Assembly (NCBI GenBank): GCA_021828345.1
Contig: JAJZJI010000002.1
Location: 1 to 57,691, forward strand
Length of the DNA stretch: 57,691 nt
Direction of reading: 5' to 3'
Origin: Microcaldota archaeon
Lineage (GTDB): Archaea > Micrarchaeota > Micrarchaeia > Micrarchaeales > Micrarchaeaceae
This document shows, piece by piece, positions 9,267-18,085 of this stretch. The notes below the pieces were generated by a model. It did no database searches. It was not told the origin of the DNA and was given only the letters and a program-made list of their open reading frames with translations. Numbering within the stretch: the stretch's first letter is position 1; each line of letters starts with the position of its first letter. The position numbers and the translations under genes were made by a program.

Positions 9267-12200
9267 ATGAAAAGCTATTACTTAATATGTATAGCAGTTA
9301 CTGTTATGATATCGGTAGCTGGTGCCGGTACATTTTCACCGCCAAACTATATTGTTAACTACAGAGCATTACATTTATACAACACGCAACGTTCAGCATT
9401 TGCCTATAACTCCCAAATAATGATATCAGTAAATTCTTTAGAATATAAAAATTATGAATCACCAAATCTTCAAAACATAGAATTTTTCTACTCAAATGGA
9501 ACTGTAATACCAAGTTGGCTTGAAGGAAACGTAACAAATGAAGCAAATTCTAACAGTTTATATACATCTACAAACACGATTTACTGGCTCAGAATAATTC
9601 CAGCAAACACCTTCTTAGCTGCAAATACTACAAATACAATTTATATTGGTTTTGCTGCGACGTCAAATAATTTATTTAATAACCAAATCACTGGTGAGGC
9701 ACCACAGTTATCTCCAACATATGCAGAATATGATGATGGTACGAATGTATTTACAAATTATTGGAATTTTGAAGGAACAAGTCTACCTAATGGTTGGGGA
9801 AATTATCAAACAACAGTAACCCAAAATAATGGAATTACAATGGAGGCACCTAGTGCTCCTTCAGACTGGCCATTAGGATATAGTACAGCCATTACAAATT
9901 CAATAGTTATTGAAACTGACGCACAAGAAATTTCAACGGGATCGGTAACATGGGGCATATTATTATCAACTGGAAGTAGTCCTTCCACAATAAGCGGTTA
10001 TACAGGTGTAGGAATTAATACTGCTGGGAATGAATTTCAATATAGTTCTAGCAAAATCGTAACAGGCACAGCTTCTTTAAATAGATTTTATGTTTTTTCT
10101 ATATTTTCAAATTCAACTGCTAGTGATTTTTATGAGAACTATACACAAATAGGAAGTCAGAGTTCTTCATATCCTTATATTACCTTATATGATAGTGCGG
10201 ATACTGCATATTTTCAGTGGGTCCGCACACGTGCCTATCCACCAAATGGCATAATGGCCTCTCTTATCTACCCAATACCAAGCATAACACTATCAAATGC
10301 AATTACACCTAATGCAATAGATGTAGTGGTTGGTTCTGCATCAGACAACGCGCTCATAACTGCAAGCTGCGCAAGTGGTGATACTTGTGAAATAGAAAAT
10401 TCTAATGGAAATGTGATTGTCTCAGGAACAACTACAGTAACATTGCCATACAATGCACTGCCTTTAGGATATAGCACATTTTATGCAAATGATATAACTT
10501 CGAATACTATCTCAAATACTTTTGTTGTTAAAAGAGTTCCTATATCAAATTCAATAAAATATGCACTTACAAATTACCAATCAGAAGGTTTTTCAGCAAA
10601 TACCCCAATAATGATAAATTTCAATGCACTGCAAAATAATGCCATTGAAAATAGCCAATTAAATAACAGCGTTGCATATTTTTCTAATGGTACAATAGCT
10701 TACTCATGGCTTGAAGGAAATGTTTTAGACCAGCAATCTCCTACAAATCAACTATATTTAGCAGCCAATGTAGTATATTGGGTTAAAACTCCACCGTCAA
10801 ACACATTTTTAGGTCCAGATTTAGGAACACCTACACATGCAACAATATATTTAGGATTTGGAAGTACTTCAAATAATCTTATTGATGGTAATTTCACTGG
10901 CGAAGCACCATATTTAAGTAAAAATTATGCCCAATTTGATAATGGGGCAAATGTATTTGAGATATACTTTAATGGGAATACACCATTATCTGAGTTCACA
11001 GTAGGTTCAGGATTTACTATCTCCCAAGCGACAGGAGTTAAAATAGGTTCAGACACGGTAAATGTTATAAATATAATAGGCTCATGTAGTTTCCCTTGTT
11101 TTTCTTTTGCATATAATAAAGGTACATCTACACAACCTGCTACACTTGATGCTGCCGTTATAAATAATTATAATGGTGTAAATCTTGCAAGCATCGATCT
11201 GCAAAATTCGAATACATCAACTGGTGCTAATAATGCAGAAGGAGTACAATCTGGATGGTCAGGAAGTGCATTCGCATTAGCATACAAAAACTCTGGATCA
11301 TACTCAAATGGAAATGATCAACAAGGTTCTGTTTCCACCATTCCTTACTTTTATTCATTATACTTCCCTGGCGTTTCAGGCACAAGTTTTTCAGCTTATA
11401 TATCACCAACGCTTTATTCTGGTGGATATAGTGGAAGTTTAAATATTAACCCACTTTCATCATCAAGTACTTTATATATAGGAGATGATTTTGGCAATAC
11501 AGGTAGTACGCCTACAAATTCATTTATAGAATTTGCACGCGTGCGTGTACCACCACCAAATAATGTACTTCCATCACCATCGCAATATACATCTCCAAAT
11601 ATATCACAGATATATCCACTTTCACAAAGTATTATACAGGAACAAAACACTATTATAAGTGATAACGGTATGATTAATGGATTATCCCCATATACATACC
11701 AATGGTATGTATCTAACATTAGTAGTCCAACACCAACAACAGAAAATGCATTAGAGGCAAACACGCTCCTTGGAGTTGGAACATTAGTTGGGAATGCGCA
11801 ATCTAAAACAGCAAACTTTATAACTACAGCAAATACCATACCAGGAACTTACTATTTCAAGTTATATGGAACAGACTCGTATCCAACAACGATTAATACA
11901 ACAACGGCGATAATAGTTGTTTCATCTCCACAACATATATCAAGTGGTGGGGGAGGAAGTCCAACCTATTCATTCCAAATATCAGATAATATATCTTCTA
12001 ACTTAGCATCTTCAACACCAGTATTCACAATTGGTTCTGAAATATACTATCAAAATGAGCTGCCTACAACGTATATAAGTTCATCACCACAGATTTCAGT
12101 CACATTTGCATGTAATGTATCGATAGGAAATTCGATATATAAATATGCGAATGATGTTTATGGAATTGGAGATAATTATCCATGTGGCAGCGGTGTAAGC

Positions 12201-12617
12201 ACATATACACACCAAATAGATGTATTATATTATAAAACAATAAATCAGACAACTACTACAACATCAACAACTACTACCATACCACAAAATATTACAACAA
12301 TAACTACCACACAACCAACTACAACAATTATACAAGAAACAACAATACCTACGACGACTACAACACCCACAACAATTATAAATAGCCAAAACAGCACGGT
12401 ACAATCAAATACGCTTGAAACAAAATCTGTTGAGAGTAGTAATCAGACTGGATTTACAACAGGATCTACAATATCAAATAGTGCACTTGTTGCAATAGGC
12501 GCGGCAATCTCTAAACCAAGCGGTTATGGAACTATTTTGATAATTTTAATATTAATTATAATATTATTTTTATTAACAAAGAGAAGAAGAAAAAAGAACT
12601 ATAAAAACATCAAATAA
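9267..12617 (+). CDS. Large surface protein with two DUF2341-like repeats, Thr-rich stalk and C-terminal anchor
   Basis: A 1116-residue predicted cell-surface protein. Residues 1-20 are a signal peptide ending near VAGAG. Two related modules of about 320 residues (about 30-345 and 425-750) share SNGT...SWLEGNV, IYWL/VYWV, NTFL, IYIGF/IYLGF and SNNL, the hallmarks of DUF2341. A PKD-like segment (SPYTYQWYVSN, about 795-890) follows. A long Thr-rich stalk (about 995-1045) leads to a hydrophobic C-terminal helix and a basic RRRKK tail, so the protein is anchored in the membrane with its bulk outside. Many NxS/T sequons suggest glycosylation. It is probably part of the cell envelope or a host-contact factor. 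The partner is unknown. Confidence 0.8.
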   Translation: MKSYYLICIAVTVMISVAGAGTFSPPNYIVNYRALHLYNTQRSAFAYNSQIMISVNSLEYKNYESPNLQNIEFFYSNGTVIPSWLEGNVTNEANSNSLYTSTNTIYWLRIIPANTFLAANTTNTIYIGFAATSNNLFNNQITGEAPQLSPTYAEYDDGTNVFTNYWNFEGTSLPNGWGNYQTTVTQNNGITMEAPSAPSDWPLGYSTAITNSIVIETDAQEISTGSVTWGILLSTGSSPSTISGYTGVGINTAGNEFQYSSSKIVTGTASLNRFYVFSIFSNSTASDFYENYTQIGSQSSSYPYITLYDSADTAYFQWVRTRAYPPNGIMASLIYPIPSITLSNAITPNAIDVVVGSASDNALITASCASGDTCEIENSNGNVIVSGTTTVTLPYNALPLGYSTFYANDITSNTISNTFVVKRVPISNSIKYALTNYQSEGFSANTPIMINFNALQNNAIENSQLNNSVAYFSNGTIAYSWLEGNVLDQQSPTNQLYLAANVVYWVKTPPSNTFLGPDLGTPTHATIYLGFGSTSNNLIDGNFTGEAPYLSKNYAQFDNGANVFEIYFNGNTPLSEFTVGSGFTISQATGVKIGSDTVNVINIIGSCSFPCFSFAYNKGTSTQPATLDAAVINNYNGVNLASIDLQNSNTSTGANNAEGVQSGWSGSAFALAYKNSGSYSNGNDQQGSVSTIPYFYSLYFPGVSGTSFSAYISPTLYSGGYSGSLNINPLSSSSTLYIGDDFGNTGSTPTNSFIEFARVRVPPPNNVLPSPSQYTSPNISQIYPLSQSIIQEQNTIISDNGMINGLSPYTYQWYVSNISSPTPTTENALEANTLLGVGTLVGNAQSKTANFITTANTIPGTYYFKLYGTDSYPTTINTTTAIIVVSSPQHISSGGGGSPTYSFQISDNISSNLASSTPVFTIGSEIYYQNELPTTYISSSPQISVTFACNVSIGNSIYKYANDVYGIGDNYPCGSGVSTYTHQIDVLYYKTINQTTTTTSTTTTIPQNITTITTTQPTTTIIQETTIPTTTTTPTTIINSQNSTVQSNTLETKSVESSNQTGFTTGSTISNSALVAIGAAISKPSGYGTILIILILIIILFLLTKRRRKKNYKNIK

Positions 12618-12636
12618 TGTTTTTAGGTTAAAATAG

Positions 12637-13059
12637 TTATAGGCTTTCTGCTACCTTCTTTAATGAACTACCAACCATTTCCCAATTACTTTCTGAATGT
12701 TCTTTTGATTCTTTTGTTTTTATATTATCTTGAGTTATTGTTAATTTGACAATACCGTTCTGATCTTCTAAGATATAACTAACAGTAACATAATTTTCTT
12801 GTTTATCCTCAAGGCCAGACATACTACTCCAGTATGTATATTTAATTAATTTTTTTGGGACTATTTCAATTACTTTGCCTTTATCTTCGTATGTTTTACC
12901 CTCCCATACACCCATCCATTTTATCTGGCTGCCTTTTTTCCAATCAGTAAATAAATCTGTGCCAAAAAGATACTGCTTAACTAACTTAGGATCGGTTAAT
13001 GTCTTCCAAACATTTTCTAACGAGGTAGTTATTATAATCGAAACTTTAACATCATACAT
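12637..13059 (-). CDS. SRPBCC / AHSA1-domain protein
   Basis: A 140-residue START-like fold protein of the AHSA1 (activator of Hsp90 ATPase homologue 1) family. The pattern is typical: a first strand VKVSIIITTS, the helix LENVWKTLTDPKLVKQYL, then the GSQIKWMG and YEDKGKVIEI strands, and a long C-terminal helix from about 118. Prokaryotic members bind hydrophobic ligands or act in stress responses, and no specific activity can be assigned here. It lies 33 bases downstream of the pyrimidine-dimer glycosylase on the same strand and may be co-transcribed with it. It converges with the surface-protein gene. Confidence 0.85.
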   Translation of the reverse strand: MYDVKVSIIITTSLENVWKTLTDPKLVKQYLFGTDLFTDWKKGSQIKWMGVWEGKTYEDKGKVIEIVPKKLIKYTYWSSMSGLEDKQENYVTVSYILEDQNGIVKLTITQDNIKTKESKEHSESNWEMVGSSLKKVAESL

Positions 13060-13092
13060 ACAGTCACTTAACTCAATAATTAATTAATAATA

Positions 13093-13551
13093 TTATTTAT
13101 ATGTGTATCTTATTTCTGGTTTTATTCTCTCCCATGATGCAGCATCTCCAGATATAATATTAAAAATAGGATTAGATTCTATCTTCTTTGTATGTAATAT
13201 TTCATTAAGTTTTTTAATATCTCTAACTTGTAATTTACTTTTAAGTAATTCAAACTCATATTTTAATTGACCCTCTGTAACATTTATTTTTTGATTTTTG
13301 GTATTATTATTTCTTAGTTTGTTTTTATCAAAAGAGTAATTTCTCTTTAAGGACTCTTCAAATATTATTGATAAATATTTATTTATGCAACCAATTGGAT
13401 ATTTTGCTTCCTTAAAGCGATCTAGTTGTGGGTGGTTTTTATAACCTTTTGTAAGATCCATTAATACATTTCTAGCTAAAAGAGACTCACGCCAAAGCGC
13501 TACAATTCCAATAGAATCTAAATATTTTGAATGTATGCTCCATAATCTTAT
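13093..13551 (-). CDS. Pyrimidine-dimer DNA glycosylase (T4 endonuclease V type) with an apparent AUA start
   Basis: A base-excision enzyme of the Pyr_excise family (PF03013), which cleaves the glycosyl bond at UV dimers and nicks the abasic site. The conserved body GYKNHPQLDRFK and INKYLSIIFEES is clear. From the first ATG (13461) the protein would be 122 residues and lack its N-terminus. Read upstream in frame, 30 more family-like residues appear: IRLWSIHSKYLD, then VALWRESLLARNVL, including the Glu of WRES that aligns with catalytic Glu23. The first of these codons, where the family has Met, is ATA at 13551-13549. It is preceded by GGTGAT and a 3-base spacer. A TAA lies in frame just upstream and no ATG, GTG or TTG is available. 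Length from ATA is 152 residues. Confidence 0.8.
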   Translation of the reverse strand: MRLWSIHSKYLDSIGIVALWRESLLARNVLMDLTKGYKNHPQLDRFKEAKYPIGCINKYLSIIFEESLKRNYSFDKNKLRNNNTKNQKINVTEGQLKYEFELLKSKLQVRDIKKLNEILHTKKIESNPIFNIISGDAASWERIKPEIRYTYK

Positions 13552-13554
13552 AAA

Positions 13555-13560
13555 ATCACC
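13555..13560 (-). promoter_or_regulatory. Ribosome-binding site GGTGAT pointing to the ATA start of the glycosylase
   Basis: GGTGAT matches the anti-Shine-Dalgarno end of archaeal 16S rRNA and lies three bases (TTT) before ATA at 13551. The same box and spacing precede an ordinary ATG at 23760 (GGTGAT-AAA-ATG), and GTGAT-AAC-ATG precedes lemA. On the same strand an ATG two codons long (ATG TGG TGA) overlaps the box. Confidence 0.65.
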
Positions 13561-13598
13561 ACATTTTTATTATTTAATTTTTAATCCTAATTGATATA

Positions 13599-14615
13599 AT
13601 GCGGATTCCAAATAAAAATATACTAATTATTCTATTTTCAATTATTATATTATTCATCTTGTTATTCTTTTTATATCAATCAACAAATAACAGAAATATA
13701 ATTTTTGGTGTTGTTGGATCCACACTAAATTATAGTGACATGACTATTTTAAAATCAAGTAGCATACGATGGATGCGTTTTGATGTAAATTTAAACAATA
13801 ATTCCGTAGAGTATATAAAAAATCTTACAAATAATGGATTTAGCATACTAGGAATATTAGATTATCAGACTTTAGGTTTAGAATTAAATGGCAGCGGATG
13901 TATTAAAAATTGCAACTGGACGCTAAATGATTGGAATTTAACTGTTGAAAAAGCAGTAAACGAATACCCTAATATACACATTTGGGAGATTTGGAACGAA
14001 CCGCAATTTAGTGAATTCCAGTCAGGATTTCTTGCAAATGGTAACCCTTATAACTATTTTTTAATGCTTAAATCTGCGTATAATATTATCAAAAAAAATA
14101 ACCCTAACGATACAGTACTATGCCTTGGAGGTAATAATATATATGAAGGCACATATACTGAAAATGATTATTTGTGGGCAAAAGAGCTTTGGAGCTATGG
14201 TGCATCAAATTATTGTGATGCAATCTCACTCCATGCATACTCAGGATTTGAGTATCTTTTAAATAAAAAACTCCTAAATTCTGCGTATAATATGAGTTAT
14301 ATTTTTAATAATGAACTAAATTTATACGAAAATCTAACCAAAAAACCAATTTGGATAACAGAAACAGGAATCCCATCAAACATGAATAGCAGCTATCCAA
14401 ACTTTATAAATGCAACGCAACAGAGGCAGGCAGACTTTTTAAACCAGACAATGAATCTATTCATATCTAAAAGCTATATTAGGGCAGTATTCTGGTTTGA
14501 TTTGAAAGGAAGTGTAGATAAACCGTATAATTTGGATTTTGGTCTATTTTATAATAATATGACTAAGAAATTAGCATTTTATACCTTTAATAACACAATA
14601 AATAGGTATTCTTAA
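13599..14615 (+). CDS. Membrane-anchored clan GH-A-like glycoside hydrolase
   Basis: A 338-residue predicted exo-membrane glycosidase. Residues 8-26 are a strongly hydrophobic signal anchor. The rest resembles a TIM-barrel of clan GH-A: acid/base Glu134 in IWNEPQ and nucleophile Glu255 in ITETGIP, in the correct order, with a HAYSGF segment between them at the position of a substrate-binding His/Tyr. The exact family (GH5, GH39 or other) cannot be decided by eye. It probably acts on an external glycan, either the cell's own surface sugars or a host's. It is divergent from the glycosylase gene, and the two share a 47-base intergenic region. Confidence 0.75.
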   Translation: MRIPNKNILIILFSIIILFILLFFLYQSTNNRNIIFGVVGSTLNYSDMTILKSSSIRWMRFDVNLNNNSVEYIKNLTNNGFSILGILDYQTLGLELNGSGCIKNCNWTLNDWNLTVEKAVNEYPNIHIWEIWNEPQFSEFQSGFLANGNPYNYFLMLKSAYNIIKKNNPNDTVLCLGGNNIYEGTYTENDYLWAKELWSYGASNYCDAISLHAYSGFEYLLNKKLLNSAYNMSYIFNNELNLYENLTKKPIWITETGIPSNMNSSYPNFINATQQRQADFLNQTMNLFISKSYIRAVFWFDLKGSVDKPYNLDFGLFYNNMTKKLAFYTFNNTINRYS

Positions 14616-14664
14616 AGATTTCGTTTTTGCTATGGTAGTATTTAAATCACCCTAAAGATAGTAA

Positions 14665-14686
14665 CCAATAAAAGCCATCCTATTGG
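14665..14686 (+). promoter_or_regulatory. Small inverted repeat in the leader of the DUF1059 gene
   Basis: CCAATA (14665-14670) and TATTGG (14681-14686) form a 6-bp stem with a 10-base loop in the region between a TATA-like GTATTTAAATC (about 14638-14648) and the ATG at 14735. It could be a 5'-leader hairpin or an operator. No function is known. Confidence 0.3.
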
Positions 14687-14734
14687 GCTAATAAGTGTTA
14701 AATAGCTATAAAATAGGGTTAATATGGTGAATAT

Positions 14735-14914
14735 ATGGCAAAATTTTCATTTGAATGTAAGGACATAGGGGTACAGTGTAATGCAAGAGTGGATGCAGAG
14801 GATAAGAAGCAGTTAATGCAAAAGATATCAGAGCATGCAAAGTCTGCCCATAACATGCAAAACATCGATAAGGACACAATGAAGAAGATAGAGAGAGCTA
14901 TAAAGAAAGCATAA
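14735..14914 (+). CDS. DUF1059 small protein
   Basis: A 59-residue protein: MAKFSFECKDIGVQCNARVD, then a helical half with HAKSAHNMQNID. This is the DUF1059 pattern, in which a Cys pair and a His near AHN are thought to bind a metal ion. A GGTGA ribosome-binding site precedes the ATG by a few bases. It is a single-gene unit with its own TATA-like element and a strong T-rich tract behind it, which suggests good expression. The role is unknown. Confidence 0.75.
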   Translation: MAKFSFECKDIGVQCNARVDAEDKKQLMQKISEHAKSAHNMQNIDKDTMKKIERAIKKA

Positions 14915-14916
14915 AT

Positions 14917-14955
14917 TTCTTATTTTTCTTTTTTTTCTTTATTTTTTAATTTTCT
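14917..14955 (+). terminator. Oligo-T terminator after the DUF1059 gene
   Basis: A run of T-tracts (TTTCTTATTTTTCTTTTTTTT followed by CTTTATTTTTT in the same stretch) begins two bases after the stop codon. Archaeal RNA polymerase terminates at such U-rich stretches without needing a hairpin. The next gene starts 97 bases after the stop. Confidence 0.65.
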
Positions 14956-15010
14956 AAATAATATAGATAATATTTTATATCTTTAAATAAGAGCTATCCT
15001 TATTGATACT

Positions 15011-16042
15011 ATGTCAGGAATGCCAGATGCTCTTAAAGGCAAAATGGAGAAGCAAGGATATCACTTTGTTGGTAAGCACTCAGCTGTAAAGATATGTGAG
15101 TATACAGCTAATGGTCTTAGAGGGGGTATACTCTGTTACAAACATACCTTTTATGGAATAAGAAGTTGGCAATGCGTGCAGTCAACCCCAGCAATAGGCT
15201 GTGATATTAGCTGTAAATTCTGCTGGAGAATAATCCCAGAGGAGCTTGGCTTTGAATGGAACGAGCTTAATGCAATTGATAAGTGGGATGATCCTGAATT
15301 TGTTATAGAAAATATGATAAAAGAGCAAAGAAGAATAGTTAGTGGGTATAAGGCAATTGCTGATACAGATCTTAAGAAAAGGCGTTGGGATGAAGCAAAC
15401 AAGCCCATACATGTAGCAATGAGCCTTACAGGAGAGCCTACATTTTATCCTAAAATGTCAAAGTTAATAGAGGGATTTCATAGACGTGGTATAAGTACGT
15501 TTTTAGTCACAAATGGGACGCTACCAGAGGCTATTGAAAGTATGAATCCGCTACCTACTCAGCTATATATTTCACTACAAGCGCCAAATTATGATTCTTA
15601 TATTGAAGTTACAAGACCTAAAATAAAGAATACTTGGGATAGATATTTAAAATCCTTAGAGCTACTCTCAAAGCTAAATACAAGAACAGTTTTGAGAATG
15701 ACGCTCGTAAAAGGATTAAATATGAAGGATCCGGAGGGTTATGCTAATTTAATAAAGCTTGGAAACCCACAATATGTAGAGGTAAAGGGCTTTTCTTATG
15801 TTGGAAGCGCAAGAGAGGAGCAGCGTGGTCTATCTATGAGTAGCATACCACAACATGATGAAATACAGGAATTTGCAAAAAAAATTGCTGAGCTTACAGG
15901 TTATATATTTACAGCAGAGCACAAACCTAGCAGGGTCGTTCTTTTATGTAGGGATCAGAAGGCAAAAGAAAATAGAATAATAGATTTTAGTCAAATAGGA
16001 AAAGAATACAGAGAAATAAGCGTACCTAATAGTGTATCTTAA
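15011..16042 (+). CDS. taw1: tRNA 4-demethylwyosine synthase TYW1 (radical SAM)
   Basis: A 343-residue radical SAM enzyme that condenses N1-methylguanosine-37 of tRNA-Phe with pyruvate to make the tricyclic wyosine core. The radical SAM cluster ligands are C64, C68 and C71 (CDISCKFC). A second cluster is indicated by C29, C42 and C55, with the 13-residue spacing seen in the archaeal enzyme. Later motifs (SLTGEPTFYP, LVTNGTLPEAI, MTLVKGLNM) fit the family. It converges on the RNase P protein gene and overlaps its 3' end by 17 bases. Confidence 0.96.
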   Translation: MSGMPDALKGKMEKQGYHFVGKHSAVKICEYTANGLRGGILCYKHTFYGIRSWQCVQSTPAIGCDISCKFCWRIIPEELGFEWNELNAIDKWDDPEFVIENMIKEQRRIVSGYKAIADTDLKKRRWDEANKPIHVAMSLTGEPTFYPKMSKLIEGFHRRGISTFLVTNGTLPEAIESMNPLPTQLYISLQAPNYDSYIEVTRPKIKNTWDRYLKSLELLSKLNTRTVLRMTLVKGLNMKDPEGYANLIKLGNPQYVEVKGFSYVGSAREEQRGLSMSSIPQHDEIQEFAKKIAELTGYIFTAEHKPSRVVLLCRDQKAKENRIIDFSQIGKEYREISVPNSVS

Positions 16043-16340
16043 GCTCCTTTGAGCATTTATTGCATTTATATATTACAAATCGTTTTGAACTAGATATAAC
16101 AACACTACAATTTTTTCCAGGTATAAGAATTGTTTTGCAAAATTTGCAGACTTTTATTGTATTTAAAGCGCTCTTTTTTATTTTATAATGTGATTTTATT
16201 TCGTTTGCATACTTTATGTATTTATGTGCAAATTCCTCTTTTTTTGTTATACCCCTCCCATTAAGTATATCCAAAGCAAGATGTGATAGTATTTCTATGC
16301 GCTCTGTAGCAATCTCACGTATCTTTTTTTCGTTCTTCAT
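16026..16340 (-). CDS. rnp4: RNase P protein component 4 (Rpr2/Rpp21 family)
   Basis: A 104-residue subunit of archaeal RNase P, which trims tRNA 5' ends. The N-terminal helices (IREIATERIEILSHLALDIL) are followed by the treble-clef zinc site CKFC...CNKC at about residues 65-98. Length and motif order match the family. It lies 7 bases after the DJ-1-like gene on the same strand, at the end of the leftward pcn-mscL-DJ-1-rnp4 group. Its 3' end overlaps taw1. Confidence 0.92.
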   Translation of the reverse strand: MKNEKKIREIATERIEILSHLALDILNGRGITKKEEFAHKYIKYANEIKSHYKIKKSALNTIKVCKFCKTILIPGKNCSVVISSSKRFVIYKCNKCSKELKIHY

Positions 16341-16347
16341 AAAAACA

Positions 16348-16869
16348 TTACTTTATTCCTAAATGCCCGAGAAGCTCTGGTAGTGTTTCATCTAATTTTG
16401 AGGAATCTTTTATAGTATATATATTCCCATCAGCCATTATATTATTTTCTGATGGAATACCTCTAAAGAGCATTACTAATTTTTTTGTTTCTTCGTCTTT
16501 TGGTAATGATATTTTTTTATCCTTAATCACATTTGCTCTTGCGGCTATTTTTATCCCATTACTTATTGCTGCTATAAATTTACCGCGCTTATGAAATTCA
16601 TTTATTATATCTAGTAGCGGCCTAAACTCATAAATTTTATATTGATCTATGCCCTTACCATCAAGTAATAGTATGCCGTCATAGTCGGATATTTGGGCTT
16701 TTGATGTGTTTATATCTAATTTACATACGCCACCATGACTACCCACACATTCCTTATTTGAAAAACTAGATATTGAATATGAAACACGCCATTTATCAAA
16801 AAATTCCCTGATAATCTTAAGGGTCTCGTCTCTATAATCATTTGGTGGTATAAATATTAAGGCCTTCAT
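16348..16869 (-). CDS. DJ-1/PfpI-like protein with Ser in place of the nucleophilic Cys
   Basis: A 173-residue protein of the DJ-1/PfpI class I glutamine amidotransferase-like fold. The opening strand MKALIFIPPNDYRDE contains the conserved Glu. YDGILLLDGKG is the central segment. The nucleophile elbow reads AAISNGIKIAA, so residue 103 is Ser where the family normally has Cys. If real, the Cys-dependent deglycase, protease or glyoxalase activity is lost or altered. It follows mscL by 51 bases. Confidence 0.85.
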   Translation of the reverse strand: MKALIFIPPNDYRDETLKIIREFFDKWRVSYSISSFSNKECVGSHGGVCKLDINTSKAQISDYDGILLLDGKGIDQYKIYEFRPLLDIINEFHKRGKFIAAISNGIKIAARANVIKDKKISLPKDEETKKLVMLFRGIPSENNIMADGNIYTIKDSSKLDETLPELLGHLGIK

Positions 16870-16920
16870 AATAACACTAATATATTATTAGCAGTTATTA
16901 ATTTAAAATACGCTGTTTAT

Positions 16921-17325
16921 TTACGTTTTAATAATAGATGTGCAGAATGCACACCTTTTGGCCTTTATTGGTATTTGAGATAAACATTCTGGACATTCTT
17001 TTGTTGTCGATGATAGGGGTGCTTGTTTTTTCATAGAGTTTATCTTAGATACAGGTTTTATAATAAAGAAGAATATTACAATTGCTATTGTAATAAAACT
17101 TATTAACGCGTTTAAAAACAACCCTACAGAAAATATACTATTGTTTATAGTATATGATATTTTAGAAAAATCAACATTCCCAGCAATGCCAATTAATGGG
17201 GTTATAATATCTGAAACAAATGCTGTTATAACAGCATTAAATGCGGTACCTATGACAACAGCAACAGCAAGATCTAGCACATTGCCCTTCATTATAAATT
17301 GTTTAAATTCTGTAGCTATTGATAT
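16921..17325 (-). CDS. mscL: Large-conductance mechanosensitive channel MscL with an apparent AUA start
   Basis: MscL opens under membrane tension and releases solutes on osmotic downshock. TM1 ([19 protein letters not shown]), the periplasmic loop and TM2 (about 60-90) are clear. The C-terminus carries a CxxC...CxxC zinc ribbon, as in several archaeal and bacterial MscL proteins. The first ATG (17292) would omit the N-terminal amphipathic helix. Read upstream in frame, the sequence is [15 protein letters not shown], which aligns without gaps to the MscL N-terminus MSIIKEFREFAMRGN. The codon at the Met position is ATA (17325-17323). GGTTGAT-TTT-ATA precedes it, and GGTTGA includes the TGA stop of pcn. 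Length from ATA is 134 residues. No ATG, GTG or TTG is available upstream before the pcn coding region. Confidence 0.85.
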   Translation of the reverse strand: MSIATEFKQFIMKGNVLDLAVAVVIGTAFNAVITAFVSDIITPLIGIAGNVDFSKISYTINNSIFSVGLFLNALISFITIAIVIFFFIIKPVSKINSMKKQAPLSSTTKECPECLSQIPIKAKRCAFCTSIIKT

Positions 17326-17329
17326 AAAA

Positions 17330-18073
17330 TCAACCGTCCATATATGGTGCCAAATAGTATGATATTTTTGCCTCGCCTATAGAATATTCTATCTTTATTG
17401 GTTCCTCAGTCTTTAATGAAAGATTTATACTTGAATTTTGAGGGCATGGGTTTACTATTTTCCCTAAATAATCAAGATTAAAAGTAGATGATGATGCCTT
17501 GCTTACATCAAGCTTTTTTATGACCTCCGCTTCATCAAGATGCTCCTCTTCTAATTCACCAGCATCACCTTTTGCTATTACCTTAAACGAACCCTTATCG
17601 GTCTTTATATTTACATATGAGGACAATAGATTTGCGTCTTTTAATATCTCCTTAAATGAATCCCCTTTAACCTCTATATAAGATTCAAATTCTATTTTAG
17701 GTTCCTTATCAGAATCCTTTCTTACATCTATTAATGGAAGTTTATACCTTCTTTTGCTCTTCTCACCTACGAACTCCAATGATAATTTATTATTGTCAGA
17801 CTTCATAATAAGCTGCTCATTCTGCCTTGAACTGTTTAATATCTTACTTAAATTATCAAGGTTTAATCCTATTGATGATGGTTTTTCAACATCATATTTT
17901 GAAAATGCCTTATTTGGTATAAAAAAAGATATCATACTTATTCCAGAAGGATCCATTGCTTTTAATGATATACCCTCTTTTGTAATATTGAAAGTTCCTT
18001 CTTCAACCAAGCTATCTATAGCATCAACACAGCTCTTCCAATATTTAGCTTCATCAATTTTTATTTCAAACAT
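17330..18073 (-). CDS. pcn: DNA polymerase sliding clamp (PCNA)
   Basis: A 247-residue PCNA. The chosen start puts [12 protein letters not shown] at the N-terminus. An ATG four codons upstream is less family-like. Two clamp domains are visible, joined by an interdomain loop near residue 120. [14 protein letters not shown] is the conserved first-domain segment, and the C-terminal [20 protein letters not shown] closes the second. It forms the ring that tethers polymerases, Fen1 and ligase. It heads the leftward group and abuts mscL. It is divergent from lemA across a 152-base AT-rich promoter region. Confidence 0.95.
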   Translation of the reverse strand: MFEIKIDEAKYWKSCVDAIDSLVEEGTFNITKEGISLKAMDPSGISMISFFIPNKAFSKYDVEKPSSIGLNLDNLSKILNSSRQNEQLIMKSDNNKLSLEFVGEKSKRRYKLPLIDVRKDSDKEPKIEFESYIEVKGDSFKEILKDANLLSSYVNIKTDKGSFKVIAKGDAGELEEEHLDEAEVIKKLDVSKASSSTFNLDYLGKIVNPCPQNSSINLSLKTEEPIKIEYSIGEAKISYYLAPYMDG

Positions 18074-18085
18074 ACTACCACACAT

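Noticed and set aside
12240..12400. Possible tandem repeat or CRISPR-like array
   Set aside because: The ACAACTACTACA-like repetition is the codon pattern of the Thr-rich stalk in the surface protein. There are no regular spacers. I found no CRISPR array in the window.
13461..13551. Frameshifted or truncated glycosylase gene
   Set aside because: The upstream family-like residues are in the same frame as the rest, with no stop between, so no frameshift is needed. Only the start codon is unusual.
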